A stretch of DNA of 64,000 nucleotides from an uncultured Saprospiraceae bacterium (lineage in GTDB: Bacteria; Bacteroidota; Bacteroidia; Chitinophagales; Saprospiraceae). Below the pieces are notes generated by a model. That model was not told the origin of the DNA. It did not search any database and saw nothing but the letters and a program-made list of their open reading frames with translations. Positions 1-9,469 of this stretch are shown here, in pieces (position 1 is the first letter of the stretch; each line of letters opens with the position of its first letter). The DNA is taken from NCBI GenBank assembly GCA_937959275.1, contig CALGLU010000086.1:1-64000 (forward strand), in the 5' to 3' direction. The position numbers were made by a program, and so were the translations under genes.

Positions 1-103
1 CATACCCATCAAGTTCTTCTGTAATTAATTCTCGCACGCGTTGTTCAAACCCAGGAGCACCCGGAACTTTACAAATGCGGCTAAGGAGGCTTATATCAAT
101 CAT
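1..103 (-). CDS. M42-family metallopeptidase, N-terminal fragment (window edge)
   Basis: On the minus strand an ATG at 101-103 opens a frame that stays open to the left edge (34 codons). It begins MIDISLLSRICKVPGAPGF and continues with EQRVRELITEEL. This resembles the N-terminus of M42 glutamyl aminopeptidase/endoglucanase-type peptidases, which start with 'LL..IC..PGAPGFE..VR.LI'. The metal ligands lie outside the window, so the family call rests on the N-terminal motif alone. An M20 peptidase is the main alternative. Confidence 0.6.
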   Translation of the reverse strand, partial: MIDISLLSRICKVPGAPGFEQRVRELITEELDGY

Positions 104-273
104 ATTACGTTTACCATATTAAGTAGTTGCACAATTTAATAACACGGAAGTGATCTAGTGAATAAGTGAATAAAGAAGTATTTTAGAACGCAGTTTGACA
201 TAAAGATAAAAAGTATTTAGGTTTTCTATAATTACAGGCTATACAATAGAAATTCTATACAAAAGTTTACTTT

Positions 274-2244
274 TTACTCTACAATGAACAAACCTCGCAT
301 CGTTTGAGCATGCGCTGGAAAAGTACAGACGAATTGATACTTACCTTTTGTTGTCGGTGCCGTAAAATAAATCACATCTTTACTCAAGGGCGCCAATAGG
401 TTTGTATGTGCCAAAACATCGTCTGAGTCTGGGATATATCCCATACCTTGCCCTTTTAAGCCGAGTTTTAAGGCTTCGATTCCCATTTTGTCTGCCGTTT
501 TCGGATTGACAATCAGGAGATTATGCATCATATCATCAGGATTATCTAAGGTTAACTTAATCTTCGAACCAGCCTTTACTCTCACTTCTTGCTTATCATA
601 TTTCATCCCTGCTATTGCTGTAATCGTAATTTCTTGATCAGGCCCATTTGTCCAAGAACTTGGCCGTTCTGTGATTCTCTTTGCTGAAATGACATTGACT
701 GTTTTAGTTAAATCTGGACTTTCCAACCCTTCTGAGTTATATGTCCCCTCTCCTGGGATATTATTTAAGGTATAAAACGCAAAATCGTGAAGAAGCGATT
801 CGTTTCTATCATTTCTGACTCCAGGAGTTTTGATTTCATAGACAAAACCAGGTCTCATACCATCCAGATAGATGCGTGCACTCATACCATCTTGAGCAAC
901 ATTCACTTTATATACCGTCCGCTCCTCCATTAATAAAGCGTCTGAGCCATACACATGGTGATAGATATAATTAAAATCTGTCACTTCATACGAATCAGGA
1001 TTGGCGGCTGTTCGCTTGTCAAGCTCCTCTGTAAACCTGATCGTAAAGCCATCTTCTTCCACCTCTATCGTTTTCATTTCAAAAGGTGTCTTGCCAGTCC
1101 AGTTTAGTCTCTGTAAGCCAAAAGGAGCTTTACCTGTTGAAGCCCATCCTCTGTTAGTCATCCCGACATAAAGTGTTTGATCTGGCCCCCATTCCATACG
1201 TAGCACACCGGATGAAAACCCCTCGACAAAAGGGAAGCAAGCTCCTTGGTATTCTCCATTAACCTGTTCTTGAAACACGCGCATGATTTTACTATGCCCT
1301 TGATCCCCGACTAATAACTGGCCTTCAAATGGTCCAAAATTATTAGGGATCAATTCAATATCAGAAGTTGAAATTCCCATCAACGTATGAGGGAACCATA
1401 TCGAGGGAGGCTTTACACCTTCAGTCGTTTTTGCATAATCATACAGTGTCGAGAAGTCATCATCCTTAATATCGGCCATCGTCAAAGACACAGGAGAACC
1501 TTCTTCTCCACTCCACTTTAAGCCTTCTGGGTGCCCAGCAAAATCACCTGACCTCAAATGCGTCATGCGTCCGCTACCTACCCAGTCACCTTGATTTTCT
1601 GTGTAAAATACATCTCCATTTTTATTAAGAGCTAAGCCTGCTGGAGATCTAAGACCTGTAGCATAGGGCGTCATCTCACCATCTGGTGTCACTTTAAGTG
1701 TCCATCCTTGCCACTTTGCTAGACTTGCGCCTCGACCAACCCAACTCAAATTTAAATTGATTAGCATATCTCCATTCGGCAAAAAGACAGGACCATAGGC
1801 ATATTCATGGTAGTTGGCAGCTAGTGGCCAATTAAAAATTGTTTCATATAAATCGGCTTTGCCATCATTATCCTCGTCAGTCAATTTAGTGAGCTCTCCT
1901 CGCTGAGCTAAATAATACGATCCATCTTTATAGGCCAAGCCTAATGGTTCATGTAAGCCTCTGGCAAAACGCGTAAATTTTGGAGATTTGCTCTGAGGAT
2001 TTTCTACTCGCCATACTTCTCCACGCCGCGTGCTTGCTGCTAATACACCTGTTTCATTAAATGCAATTCCTCCTACCTCAAGTACGATACCTTCAGGAAT
2101 CGGTACAGTTGAAATAGCATAATAAGGTGAAGTAGATTGTGCATAGCTAAATAGACCAATCATCGTACATAAAAGTACAAGTCCGTAATCTCTTAATTTT
2201 ATATAATTGGTCAACTTACCAAATGATTTCATAGTTGGCTTCAT
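274..2244 (-). CDS. Secreted beta-propeller (sugar dehydrogenase-like) protein with C-terminal cupredoxin domain
   Basis: This is a 656-residue exported protein with a hydrophobic signal near residues 20-36 ending FSYAQS. Residues ~40-380 form a PQQ/soluble-glucose-dehydrogenase-like beta-propeller (GLHEPLGLAYKDG, ATGLRSPAGLALNKNGDVFY, LLVGDQGHSKIMRV). A ~100-residue beta-sandwich-like linker follows, then a plastocyanin/azurin-like domain (~535-656). Type 1 copper ligands are visible: His in DDMMHNLL, and Cys640, His645 and Met649 in VCTFPAHAQTM. A fused electron carrier implies that a redox enzyme passes electrons to copper in the periplasm; the substrate is unknown. The upstream DUF1080/PA14 gene overlaps its start by 29 bp, so the two are probably co-transcribed and translationally coupled. 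Confidence 0.8.
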   Translation of the reverse strand: MKPTMKSFGKLTNYIKLRDYGLVLLCTMIGLFSYAQSTSPYYAISTVPIPEGIVLEVGGIAFNETGVLAASTRRGEVWRVENPQSKSPKFTRFARGLHEPLGLAYKDGSYYLAQRGELTKLTDEDNDGKADLYETIFNWPLAANYHEYAYGPVFLPNGDMLINLNLSWVGRGASLAKWQGWTLKVTPDGEMTPYATGLRSPAGLALNKNGDVFYTENQGDWVGSGRMTHLRSGDFAGHPEGLKWSGEEGSPVSLTMADIKDDDFSTLYDYAKTTEGVKPPSIWFPHTLMGISTSDIELIPNNFGPFEGQLLVGDQGHSKIMRVFQEQVNGEYQGACFPFVEGFSSGVLRMEWGPDQTLYVGMTNRGWASTGKAPFGLQRLNWTGKTPFEMKTIEVEEDGFTIRFTEELDKRTAANPDSYEVTDFNYIYHHVYGSDALLMEERTVYKVNVAQDGMSARIYLDGMRPGFVYEIKTPGVRNDRNESLLHDFAFYTLNNIPGEGTYNSEGLESPDLTKTVNVISAKRITERPSSWTNGPDQEITITAIAGMKYDKQEVRVKAGSKIKLTLDNPDDMMHNLLIVNPKTADKMGIEALKLGLKGQGMGYIPDSDDVLAHTNLLAPLSKDVIYFTAPTTKGKYQFVCTFPAHAQTMRGLFIVE

Positions 2245-4054
2245 TTTCTATTGAAAGTAATAATTGGTCTTGCCCACCATTTTGGCGAATGGTATAAGAT
2301 GAACCTTTTGGCAGTTTAATATAATAGTCCGCATTTACACTGATAAGTCCTTCCTCAATTTCTTTAATTGACTTTGCTTTTGATGCACTCATCCAAATCG
2401 ATTCACCTGTCCCTTTTCCGATCTTGACATTGCGCTGCAAATTACCGCCAGTAGATGGTTTGACAGTGTCTTCTATTTCTATATCCTCATAAGAGCTCAA
2501 AAATATTGGTCGTCCTGAAGCATCGATTCGATAGCCTTTATTTTTATAAGCAGTGGGTCTATCTGTTGGCCACTTGCCACTTTCAGAACTCAATTCAGCA
2601 AATGGAACTCCGTCGTCAAATTCGACAGTAGCATTCCTTGCCATTAGGAGTTGCGATTGTCCTCGGTTTTGCCACATATTTGTTACATCTGCGAAGTCTC
2701 CACGCCATGCACGTAATAATGTGCCATCCACTAAATCATAACTATAGTGGATATTAGATGGATCCCCAACGGATAGTGCATGAGTTTCCTTTTTGTCTTT
2801 GTGATTTATATAACCTCTCACGATCTCCACTCCGTCTATGGCATCTACTAAAAGACTATTTCTGGTATTACCCCTTGATTGTCTTTCTTTAACTATATCA
2901 GTAGACGCTAATGCCCTTGATGGCATTTCTGGGCCCTCAACATAGACAATAGCACGTGCGCTCCAAACCTCTTCAAAATATGTGAGTTTTAATGCATGTT
3001 GTCCTTTCGTCAAATTCATTAACCCCCGTTCTATCCCCATACCAGGCTCTCCTAAATTATGGACTAGTAATTTATCATCAATGTATAAGTCGCCACCATC
3101 ATCTATCATCGTAGTAAATAAATATTCACCATCTTTTGGAATATCAATATCCGCATCAAAAATAAGAGCAAATCCATCTTGTTGGCCGGCTAGGTCTTCT
3201 AGTTTGTCAAAGTTCTTTGCTATACCTGATTTAGTTACCGTCATCGTATCAAAATCAGGAATGTAATCCATTTTACGATCAAACATTTTATATCTGATAT
3301 TAGAAATGGTAACAGTATCACTGCCCATTTTTTTGTATTTGATCTCTCTGAATGCCACTTGACCATGATCACCTTGAATCATCAAAGGGCCAAAGGATTT
3401 TTCACCAGCTAGCATATGCGCTCTGGTAGGCAAAGGTACTTCCACATCTTTTTGTACGAGATGTCCATTAAGATAGACATGTTCAAATTTAGCGTTGGCC
3501 GTCTTATTCCCATCTGAATCAAACCTTGGTGCTCTAAATAGGATGTTGTAATTCTGCCAAAGCCCTGGCGCACGCGAAGCGTTTGACATTGGCGGAGAGC
3601 CCTTATGTGTTACCATATTTTTCTCTTCATCATAGGCATCATAAATCGCCCCACAGTCTTGCTCAGTGACAGAGGTATTTCCCCAGCTATCAAAAATCTG
3701 AACCTCATATCGCCCTTGAAAGTAGATGCCTGAATTAGAGCCTTTGGGTACCATAAACTCAATGTCTAATTCGATATCTCCATGTTCGATTCCTGTATTA
3801 TAATGATCTCCATTGGATGCGCAAAGGATAATGCCTTCACCATCTTGAATTGAGAATCCAGTATCTGAGGTGGGATGCGCGCTGATAGCTGAGGCTTGCT
3901 GCCAATTGCTAGGGAGTTGGCCCACTTTCAAGGGGATTGGTGGAAGCGATTCGATTATCTTGTCTTCAGTTTTTGGGTTATCTGAAATTGATTCGTCGGG
4001 AAGGCAAGATAAAAAGAACAGACCTATAGACAAACAGGCATAAATTCTGATCAT
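2216..4054 (-). CDS. DUF1080 (3-keto-disaccharide hydrolase-like) and PA14 domain lipoprotein
   Basis: This is a 612-residue lipoprotein with lipobox LSC at Cys17. Residues ~45-245 match the DUF1080 concanavalin-like fold (DGEGIILCASNGDHYNTGIE, SNSGIYFQGRYEVQIFDSWG, GLWQNYNILFRAPRFD, FREIKYKKMG). Residues ~250-380 look like PA14 (DGEYLFTTMIDDGGDLYIDD, HALKLTYFEEVWSARAIVYV). The C-terminal ~220 residues are not recognised. Families with this domain pairing act on or bind glycans at the cell surface. The 3' end overlaps the start of the beta-propeller/cupredoxin gene, which suggests the two work together on a sugar or glycoside. The ThuA-like gene at 8.2-9.2 kb belongs to the same functional guild but is not adjacent. 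Confidence 0.8.
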   Translation of the reverse strand: MIRIYACLSIGLFFLSCLPDESISDNPKTEDKIIESLPPIPLKVGQLPSNWQQASAISAHPTSDTGFSIQDGEGIILCASNGDHYNTGIEHGDIELDIEFMVPKGSNSGIYFQGRYEVQIFDSWGNTSVTEQDCGAIYDAYDEEKNMVTHKGSPPMSNASRAPGLWQNYNILFRAPRFDSDGNKTANAKFEHVYLNGHLVQKDVEVPLPTRAHMLAGEKSFGPLMIQGDHGQVAFREIKYKKMGSDTVTISNIRYKMFDRKMDYIPDFDTMTVTKSGIAKNFDKLEDLAGQQDGFALIFDADIDIPKDGEYLFTTMIDDGGDLYIDDKLLVHNLGEPGMGIERGLMNLTKGQHALKLTYFEEVWSARAIVYVEGPEMPSRALASTDIVKERQSRGNTRNSLLVDAIDGVEIVRGYINHKDKKETHALSVGDPSNIHYSYDLVDGTLLRAWRGDFADVTNMWQNRGQSQLLMARNATVEFDDGVPFAELSSESGKWPTDRPTAYKNKGYRIDASGRPIFLSSYEDIEIEDTVKPSTGGNLQRNVKIGKGTGESIWMSASKAKSIKEIEEGLISVNADYYIKLPKGSSYTIRQNGGQDQLLLSIENEANYEIIW

Positions 4055-4495
4055 GTAAATATTTTAATACGTACTGAAGGTTAGGTCAGTAGTAAATATA
4101 ATGAAGTAAATTAAATCGCAAGGCTCTTTTAGTAGAAATGAATGGTCTTTATGTTTAGTGTTCCTTATATCTGTCTTGTATACTCTTCTATTATTTCTAA
4201 TTTTTGATCACTTTCAAACTCGCAGTACTATTCTCCTTCTGTCATGCTTATTGAAAGAGTGAGATTGGTCTCCGATGAGGCTATTAATTTATAATTCTAC
4301 CTAGAAGCTGCTAGTGCCTCAAGAACTAACTATCTAGTCGTCTTAAATTGTTCTTTTCCGGCTTCTCGTCGTTACAGAACCGGCCATGATAGTTATGGCT
4401 ATCACCAATCAAGACAATTTTGCTTACGCGTAATTCGATCTTTCGTTGCACTATTTTATTAGATCTAAAAAGTCATTATTACTTGAATTGAACCT

Positions 4496-4700
4496 TCAAC
4501 CATAGGCTACATTTGATGAGATTTCATCATTGATAAATCTTTCTAATAACTTTGATTCTGGTATTTTATCGTTAAATTTACTGTATATCGAATCAGAGAG
4601 AATCCTTTTTCAAAACGTTTAGATTCGAATAGAGCTGCACCTTTTTTATATAACTCGACGATATCCTTATTAAAAGCAGAATGGAAGAAGTTAAGATAGC
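4496..4700 (-). pseudogene. Decayed minus-strand coding remnant with frameshift
   Basis: On the minus strand a frame reading RYLNFFHSAFNKDIVELYKK and on to ESKRFEKGFSLIRYTVN runs into a stop. The next frame continues KFNDKIPESKLLERFINDEI to a TGA at 4496-4498. The two pieces overlap and together read like one protein C-terminus interrupted by a frameshift. No start codon or family could be identified. Chance open frames in AT-rich DNA are the alternative. Confidence 0.3.
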
Positions 4701-4847
4701 GTTGTATGGTCTTTCATTGTAGTTGAAACTTTAGCAGAAACTTGTGATGAGAAAGGATTAGCTAAAGCCATGGAACTTGAGGAAGGCTACTATGCAATCA
4801 AGGATGCAATCAAGCAATGTTCACTTTACAAAAGTAAAGATTGTTAA
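4701..4847 (+). pseudogene. Possible C-terminal gene remnant
   Basis: A plus-strand frame, open after an upstream stop, ends VVETLAETCDEKGLAKAMEL...KDAIKQCSLYKSKDC and then TAA. The amphipathic, lysine/glutamate-rich composition looks protein-like, but there is no start codon in frame. The family is not recognised. Confidence 0.25.
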
Positions 4848-4931
4848 AATAAAATGTTCCGTAAACAACATAGTCGAGAAGTAAAATGCGATATTTAGAA
4901 ATCACTTAGCTATATTAACTATTGACGTATC

Positions 4932-7031
4932 ATGTATAATTCTGAAAGATCTTATTTATACATTTTCCTATTGTGCCTATTAACTGCAAGCCCTATATGT
5001 ATTGGACAAGATAGTCTTGATTTCCAAAGAGATAGTCTTTTAGCACTAATTGACCAAACTTCATTAGGTGAATCCATAGTAGACATTTACAATGAAATTA
5101 GTACTCTGGATAAGAAGGATACTGTACAGCAAAAAAAATATATAGATATTGCTTATAACTTAGCAGTTAAAAATGATTATTTAGGTGGCCAACTTGAAAG
5201 TATTATATACTTATCTAGGCTGTATTATACTCAAAAAAGATATGCTAAAACTAATGAAGAATTAGATAAGGGGATCAACTTAATCAAGCAGCATGCTTCA
5301 TCTGATGGGAATGACTTTCGACTAAAACACTCAAAACTATTAGAATTTAAGGGCTTTGTAAAAATTCAATACAAAGAGTTTTATGAGTCAATAGATTATT
5401 TTAATCAAGCCCTAAACCTTCTTGATGAATCAGAATTCGATAAAAAGGCATCTATACTTCTGACTATCGCTTATGTTTTTACCGAAGTAGGTGATTATGC
5501 TTTAAGCATTGAAATACTGAATGAGGCAAAGCCATACTTTATTAAGTCTAATAATTATTTTAATTTAATTGTGTGTTATAATAACACAGGTGAAAACTAT
5601 TTGAAAAGAAAGGAATACGAAAAAGCACTAATAGAGTATGAATCAGCTTTAACATTATCCAAAGGACAAAAAATTTATGCTCTCATGGGTGCTCTATTGA
5701 AATCTAAGGGCTATTGTCAGATGGAACTCGGGTTTGTCGATGAAGCCCGGGCCAATTTTGAAAAAGCCCTCTCGATCTATGAAAAAGAAAATAACACTAA
5801 CTATGCTGCTTATTGTCGTTTGTTTATCGCCAAATTAAATTTTATTAAGACAAAAGACAAAACATTATTATCAGAGTATGACGACGCATTAGAAATAGGA
5901 AGGCAAAATCAAGATTTACAGTTACAGCAATTTAGCACCAGTGCTATGGCTGAAGCACTTACTATGTTAGGCCAATACGAAAAGGCTAATGTCCACTATG
6001 TAAATGCTAATCAATTACAGGACAGCATTACAGATAAAGAGTTACTCTTACAACTGAGGAGTCTAAATGAAAAACATCGCTTTGAGACTGATAAGAGAAG
6101 AATGGAAATCGAAAAATCGAAGGAAGTCCTTTCGAATAAACTGGCTTATCAGAATAAAGTAATTCTTTTACTCATGGGCTTAGTCCTCATTGTGTTGTTA
6201 AGTGGTCTTTTGATCTACAGAGCCTATAAGAAGACATCAAGAGCAAAGCAGAAACTTATGGTTAATAATATTGCCCTCCAAAAGACAGAAGCGCATCTAT
6301 CTGAAAGTAATAAGGAGATGCAAAAATATATTGATCTTAATGTAGAACTGGAACAATTTGCATACATCGCATCACATGATATTAAGGCCCCACTCAGAAC
6401 CATTCAGAGTTTTGCAAGTATTCTCAAGGAGAAGTTTTATGATGTAGCAGAAGATAAGCATAGAGTGTATTTTGACTTTATTATGAAAGGCACATCTAGT
6501 TTAAATATTCTAATTGACGATTTGTTAGAGTACTCTAAATCCAACACCAAAAAACTAAATATTCATCAGTTTAATTTTAAAAATTTATTAGAGGAAATAA
6601 TTCAGCTATTAGATTTTAGTCTGACTCAGGTCAATGGTGAGATAGAGATGATAAATTGTGATTTTATGATTCATGCGGACCAAATAAAAATGAAACAGAT
6701 ACTTCAAAATCTATTGAGTAATGCTCTAAAATTCATAGATGAAAATAGAGCACCACGTGTTGTGGTAGAAGCTAAGCAAGAGAAAGAGCATGTGATTATC
6801 TCAGTAAAGGATAATGGGATAGGTGTAGAGGAAGAATATTTTGATGAGATATTTGAAAAATTTTCTCGTCTCAATAGTAAAAGCAAATATGAAGGTACTG
6901 GTTTAGGCCTTGCCATCTGCTCTAAGTATGTCAAGGAGCATAATGGTGAAATATCCATTAGTAGAAATCATGATTTCGGTGTGACAATTACATTTTCCAT
7001 TAGTAAATTTTTAGATCCAAGTCCGACATAA
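4932..7031 (+). CDS. TPR-domain membrane sensor histidine kinase
   Basis: This is a 699-residue protein with a signal/TM start (LYIFLLCLLTASPICIG). A long periplasmic TPR region (~50-370) contains helices such as YAKTNEELDKGINLI and YEKALIEYESALTLSK. A TM segment follows at ~415-438 (VILLLMGLVLIVLLSGLLIY), then a cytoplasmic coiled coil. The HisKA domain has phosphoacceptor His482 in YIASHDIKAPLRTI, and the HATPase domain shows the N box (LQNLLSNALKF), G1 (DNGIGVEEEYFDEIFEKFS) and G2 (GTGLGLAICSKYV). It should autophosphorylate and signal to an unlinked regulator, because no receiver or response regulator gene is adjacent. TPR sensor kinases of this layout are common in Bacteroidota. The input signal cannot be inferred. 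Confidence 0.92.
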   Translation: MYNSERSYLYIFLLCLLTASPICIGQDSLDFQRDSLLALIDQTSLGESIVDIYNEISTLDKKDTVQQKKYIDIAYNLAVKNDYLGGQLESIIYLSRLYYTQKRYAKTNEELDKGINLIKQHASSDGNDFRLKHSKLLEFKGFVKIQYKEFYESIDYFNQALNLLDESEFDKKASILLTIAYVFTEVGDYALSIEILNEAKPYFIKSNNYFNLIVCYNNTGENYLKRKEYEKALIEYESALTLSKGQKIYALMGALLKSKGYCQMELGFVDEARANFEKALSIYEKENNTNYAAYCRLFIAKLNFIKTKDKTLLSEYDDALEIGRQNQDLQLQQFSTSAMAEALTMLGQYEKANVHYVNANQLQDSITDKELLLQLRSLNEKHRFETDKRRMEIEKSKEVLSNKLAYQNKVILLLMGLVLIVLLSGLLIYRAYKKTSRAKQKLMVNNIALQKTEAHLSESNKEMQKYIDLNVELEQFAYIASHDIKAPLRTIQSFASILKEKFYDVAEDKHRVYFDFIMKGTSSLNILIDDLLEYSKSNTKKLNIHQFNFKNLLEEIIQLLDFSLTQVNGEIEMINCDFMIHADQIKMKQILQNLLSNALKFIDENRAPRVVVEAKQEKEHVIISVKDNGIGVEEEYFDEIFEKFSRLNSKSKYEGTGLGLAICSKYVKEHNGEISISRNHDFGVTITFSISKFLDPSPT

Positions 7032-7450
7032 ATATATACCTTCCTATACAAATATTATGTCTTAACGTTTTCTACAAGAGTGCATTGTTCTACATGTAAA
7101 ACGTAATTTAACCAAGGATATATCACTGTACCTCAGGGAAGCCTATAGATTCCATCTATAAAAACGCTCTACCTGACTTTAAAGCTTGAATTATAGCTAC
7201 TCCAAATTTTTCTACTTCTAATGAGGACTTCTTCATTTTTTGATCATGACAAAACATTAGAGAAAAGGCAAAGGATAAAAGAGCAAAATAGACTATATCT
7301 CAAATCACATTCTGATTACTTACTTCTTCAGCCTAGGATCACGATCTAAGAATTCATCATAGAGTAATGTATGCCGACTCTCTAAACGTAAACGGCGTTC
7401 ATAATTAAATACATACTCTAAAGCATCAAACTAAAATCTGGAAATTTAGC
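7032..7450. other. Intergenic region between convergent genes
   Basis: This 419-bp stretch lies between the convergent kinase and methyltransferase genes. Apart from a 36-codon coding remnant at 7320-7430 nothing is recognised; there is no strong terminator hairpin. Confidence 0.5.
7320..7430 (-). pseudogene. C-terminal remnant of an unidentified gene
   Basis: A minus-strand frame bounded upstream by an in-frame stop reads FDALEYVFNYERRLRLESRH, then TLLYDEFLDRDPRLKK, then TAA at 7320-7322. The composition and the run of charged and aromatic residues look like a genuine protein C-terminus. There is no start codon and no recognised family. It sits just downstream of the TylF-like gene on the same strand and may be the tail of a deleted neighbour. 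Confidence 0.35.
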
Positions 7451-8167
7451 CTAGCTGATTTTAATTGCAAGTTGATAGTAGTTATTCGTTTCACCAATTA
7501 CTTCATAATTAATATAATAAGAACTAACCCAATCAGAAAATGCTTTGAATTCGTGCAATGGCACATTAAACTCATCAAATAAGATAATATCCCCCTTATT
7601 TAAAAATGGTGAAATGGAACTTAACACAAAAAGTGTAGCAGAATAAATATCCGCATCCATATGAATCACTTTTAATTTTTCAGACCTATAATTTTTTAAA
7701 AAAGGGTGCAATGTGCTTTGAAAGATCCCTTGAAAAAATTGATGCCTTGGATCGTCAATCTGAGGTGGTTCATTCCCATTAGACATGTCTCCTTTTTTGA
7801 AATGACCCCAGTCCTCAGGCAGACCAGTAAACGTATCAAAACCGTAAAAAAATGATTCCGGGTGTATACTGTTCTTGATCCACCACTTAAATGATCTCCC
7901 TTTTGAAACACCAAATTCTAAATAGTCTATAGGGACATCCTTGATGACATGGTCAATAATGTACTGATGTAAGCCAATTCTATTATTATACGAAAACTCT
8001 TTTGATGGAAATGTCGAATAGTCTAAATCACGATGTTCAGAAATCCATTTTGACAAGCCTGATAAATGACCAAGAAAATTTAGTTTATACTTTGGCAGGA
8101 GTCGATGGATACCATATTTATAAAAATAATATTTTGCTTTGCGTATGCTCTTTATCTTCGAACTCAT
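7451..8167 (-). CDS. TylF/MycF-like class I SAM-dependent methyltransferase
   Basis: This is a 238-residue cytosolic protein. A SAM-binding motif I-like segment DYLEFGVSKGRSFKWW is followed by FYGFDTFTGLPEDW, the acidic strand KVIHMDADIYSATLFVL and the metal-binding-like DIILFDEFN. These are hallmarks of the macrocin O-methyltransferase (TylF/NovP) family, which methylates sugar hydroxyls in antibiotics and, in non-producers, often cell-surface glycans. It starts at ATG 8167, two bases before the stop of the upstream ThuA-like gene, so it is probably the second gene of that operon. The substrate is unknown; a surface polysaccharide sugar is a reasonable guess. Confidence 0.75.
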   Translation of the reverse strand: MSSKIKSIRKAKYYFYKYGIHRLLPKYKLNFLGHLSGLSKWISEHRDLDYSTFPSKEFSYNNRIGLHQYIIDHVIKDVPIDYLEFGVSKGRSFKWWIKNSIHPESFFYGFDTFTGLPEDWGHFKKGDMSNGNEPPQIDDPRHQFFQGIFQSTLHPFLKNYRSEKLKVIHMDADIYSATLFVLSSISPFLNKGDIILFDEFNVPLHEFKAFSDWVSSYYINYEVIGETNNYYQLAIKIS

Positions 8168-8169
8168 TC

Positions 8170-9225
8170 TTATTTATTCCATGGTCTTATACTTACTACA
8201 TCTGCACCTGGGAAATCTTGAGGTACTTTTTGTGTCACCTGACCACTGGCTGCCCACTCGACACCTCTTAAAAATGTGGTCATAAATCCTACACACTCCA
8301 TAGAATAACCCATGTGCCCCATGGTCGTGTGAAAAGATCTTCCTTTCCCATATTCCATCGCCATCAACATCGGTTCGTGTCGACCTGTACCAGACATACT
8401 TTTATCCCAAGGAGGACCATTACCCTCTTTATCTGAATATGCTGTAGCTAAAACTGTCATACCCTCTGCAGGTCCTCGTAGTCGATCATAAATTTCATCT
8501 TTCGCATGCATCCACTCCTTTGGCAAGCCTTTCATAATGGGATGGTCTGATGCACGCGTCGTCACGACAAATTCTTGTATTGCTCCGTGCGAACCACAAG
8601 TGCCCTCACCTTTATCATAAATCAACTCTCCATCAGTATTATAATATACATAAGGTCCTGTCTCAACCGATCGACCGCCCCAGCCTCCCAAGCCAATCAA
8701 TTTATTATATGCTGGCCAATTTCCCCACGAATTATTTGCTGCATGGACAACGACAAATCCTCCACCTTCTGCAATGTAAGATTCAAGTCTATTCTTCAAC
8801 TCCGTATCCCAATCTGAGGCCTTCCATCCCATATTCGAGATCACGACATCATATTGACTAAAGTCAGGATTAAATGCTGGATCTTTTCGAGGTTCTTCTA
8901 CTGGAATTGTATGATTAGAAATGCCTTCAAGCGGATACATGTCTAATAATTCAGTAATATCGGCTAAGCCAATACTTTTATCGTAATGTGGTCCTTGCCA
9001 AGTAAAATTTGTCCGATTGACTTTTACTGTAAATAAATCGGTTTGTTCCATAAAGTCTTTCATCATGGCTGTCGTCTTTGGCCAGATCCCATGATTATTT
9101 TCACCATCAATAATCAATACTTTCATTTTTTCAGCGGGAGTCGCAACCACTTCGTCTACGGCTAATTGTTTGGTGCTACAAGAGACTATCATACTCATCG
9201 ACAAAAGGAAACATAAATACTTCAT
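8170..9225 (-). CDS. ThuA-like domain lipoprotein
   Basis: This is a 351-residue protein from ATG 9225. An in-frame ATG 24 bp upstream exists, but the 9225 start places the lipoprotein signal MKYLCFLLSMSMIVSCS at the N-terminus. The ThuA-like fold (trehalose-utilisation/glutamine-amidotransferase-like) is supported by KVLIIDGENNHGIWPKT near the start, DVVISNMGWKASDWD, GGGFVVVHAANNSWGNWPAY, and late motifs GRSFHTTMGHMGYSMECVGF and TTFLRGVEWAA. In Bacteroidota and Planctomycetes these proteins accompany DUF1080 and glucose-dehydrogenase-like domains in sugar degradation. The enzymatic activity of the family is not settled. The methyltransferase gene follows after 2 bp. Confidence 0.8.
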   Translation of the reverse strand: MKYLCFLLSMSMIVSCSTKQLAVDEVVATPAEKMKVLIIDGENNHGIWPKTTAMMKDFMEQTDLFTVKVNRTNFTWQGPHYDKSIGLADITELLDMYPLEGISNHTIPVEEPRKDPAFNPDFSQYDVVISNMGWKASDWDTELKNRLESYIAEGGGFVVVHAANNSWGNWPAYNKLIGLGGWGGRSVETGPYVYYNTDGELIYDKGEGTCGSHGAIQEFVVTTRASDHPIMKGLPKEWMHAKDEIYDRLRGPAEGMTVLATAYSDKEGNGPPWDKSMSGTGRHEPMLMAMEYGKGRSFHTTMGHMGYSMECVGFMTTFLRGVEWAASGQVTQKVPQDFPGADVVSIRPWNK

Positions 9226-9469
9226 AATTGTAAATATCTCACACACCAATCACTCATAAGCCAATTGATATGCTGTTTAATCGTCAAGATAAAAAATCAT
9301 GAACAACTTTACTTTTTTCTGAAGTATATTAAAGCTTAGATTCTTGTAAAATAATGGCAAGCTCCACAAGGTTATATGCGGCAAAAGCTTGCTTTTTGAA
9401 TAAGACTTGCTTCCTGATTCTTATATCTAACCAAGTGAGCAGCCTATTTCGGATCAGGAATTTGTAAGC

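Larger units (their letters stand above)
4055..4931. other. 877-bp gap with degenerate coding remnants
   Basis: No intact gene is seen. The gap separates two divergently oriented genes, so it should carry both promoters, but no convincing TAnnTTTG box with a TTTG partner was found. It holds two reading-frame remnants (annotated separately at 4496-4700 and 4701-4847). The rest, about 4060-4490, is AT-rich and without recognisable coding or repeat structure. Confidence 0.5.
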
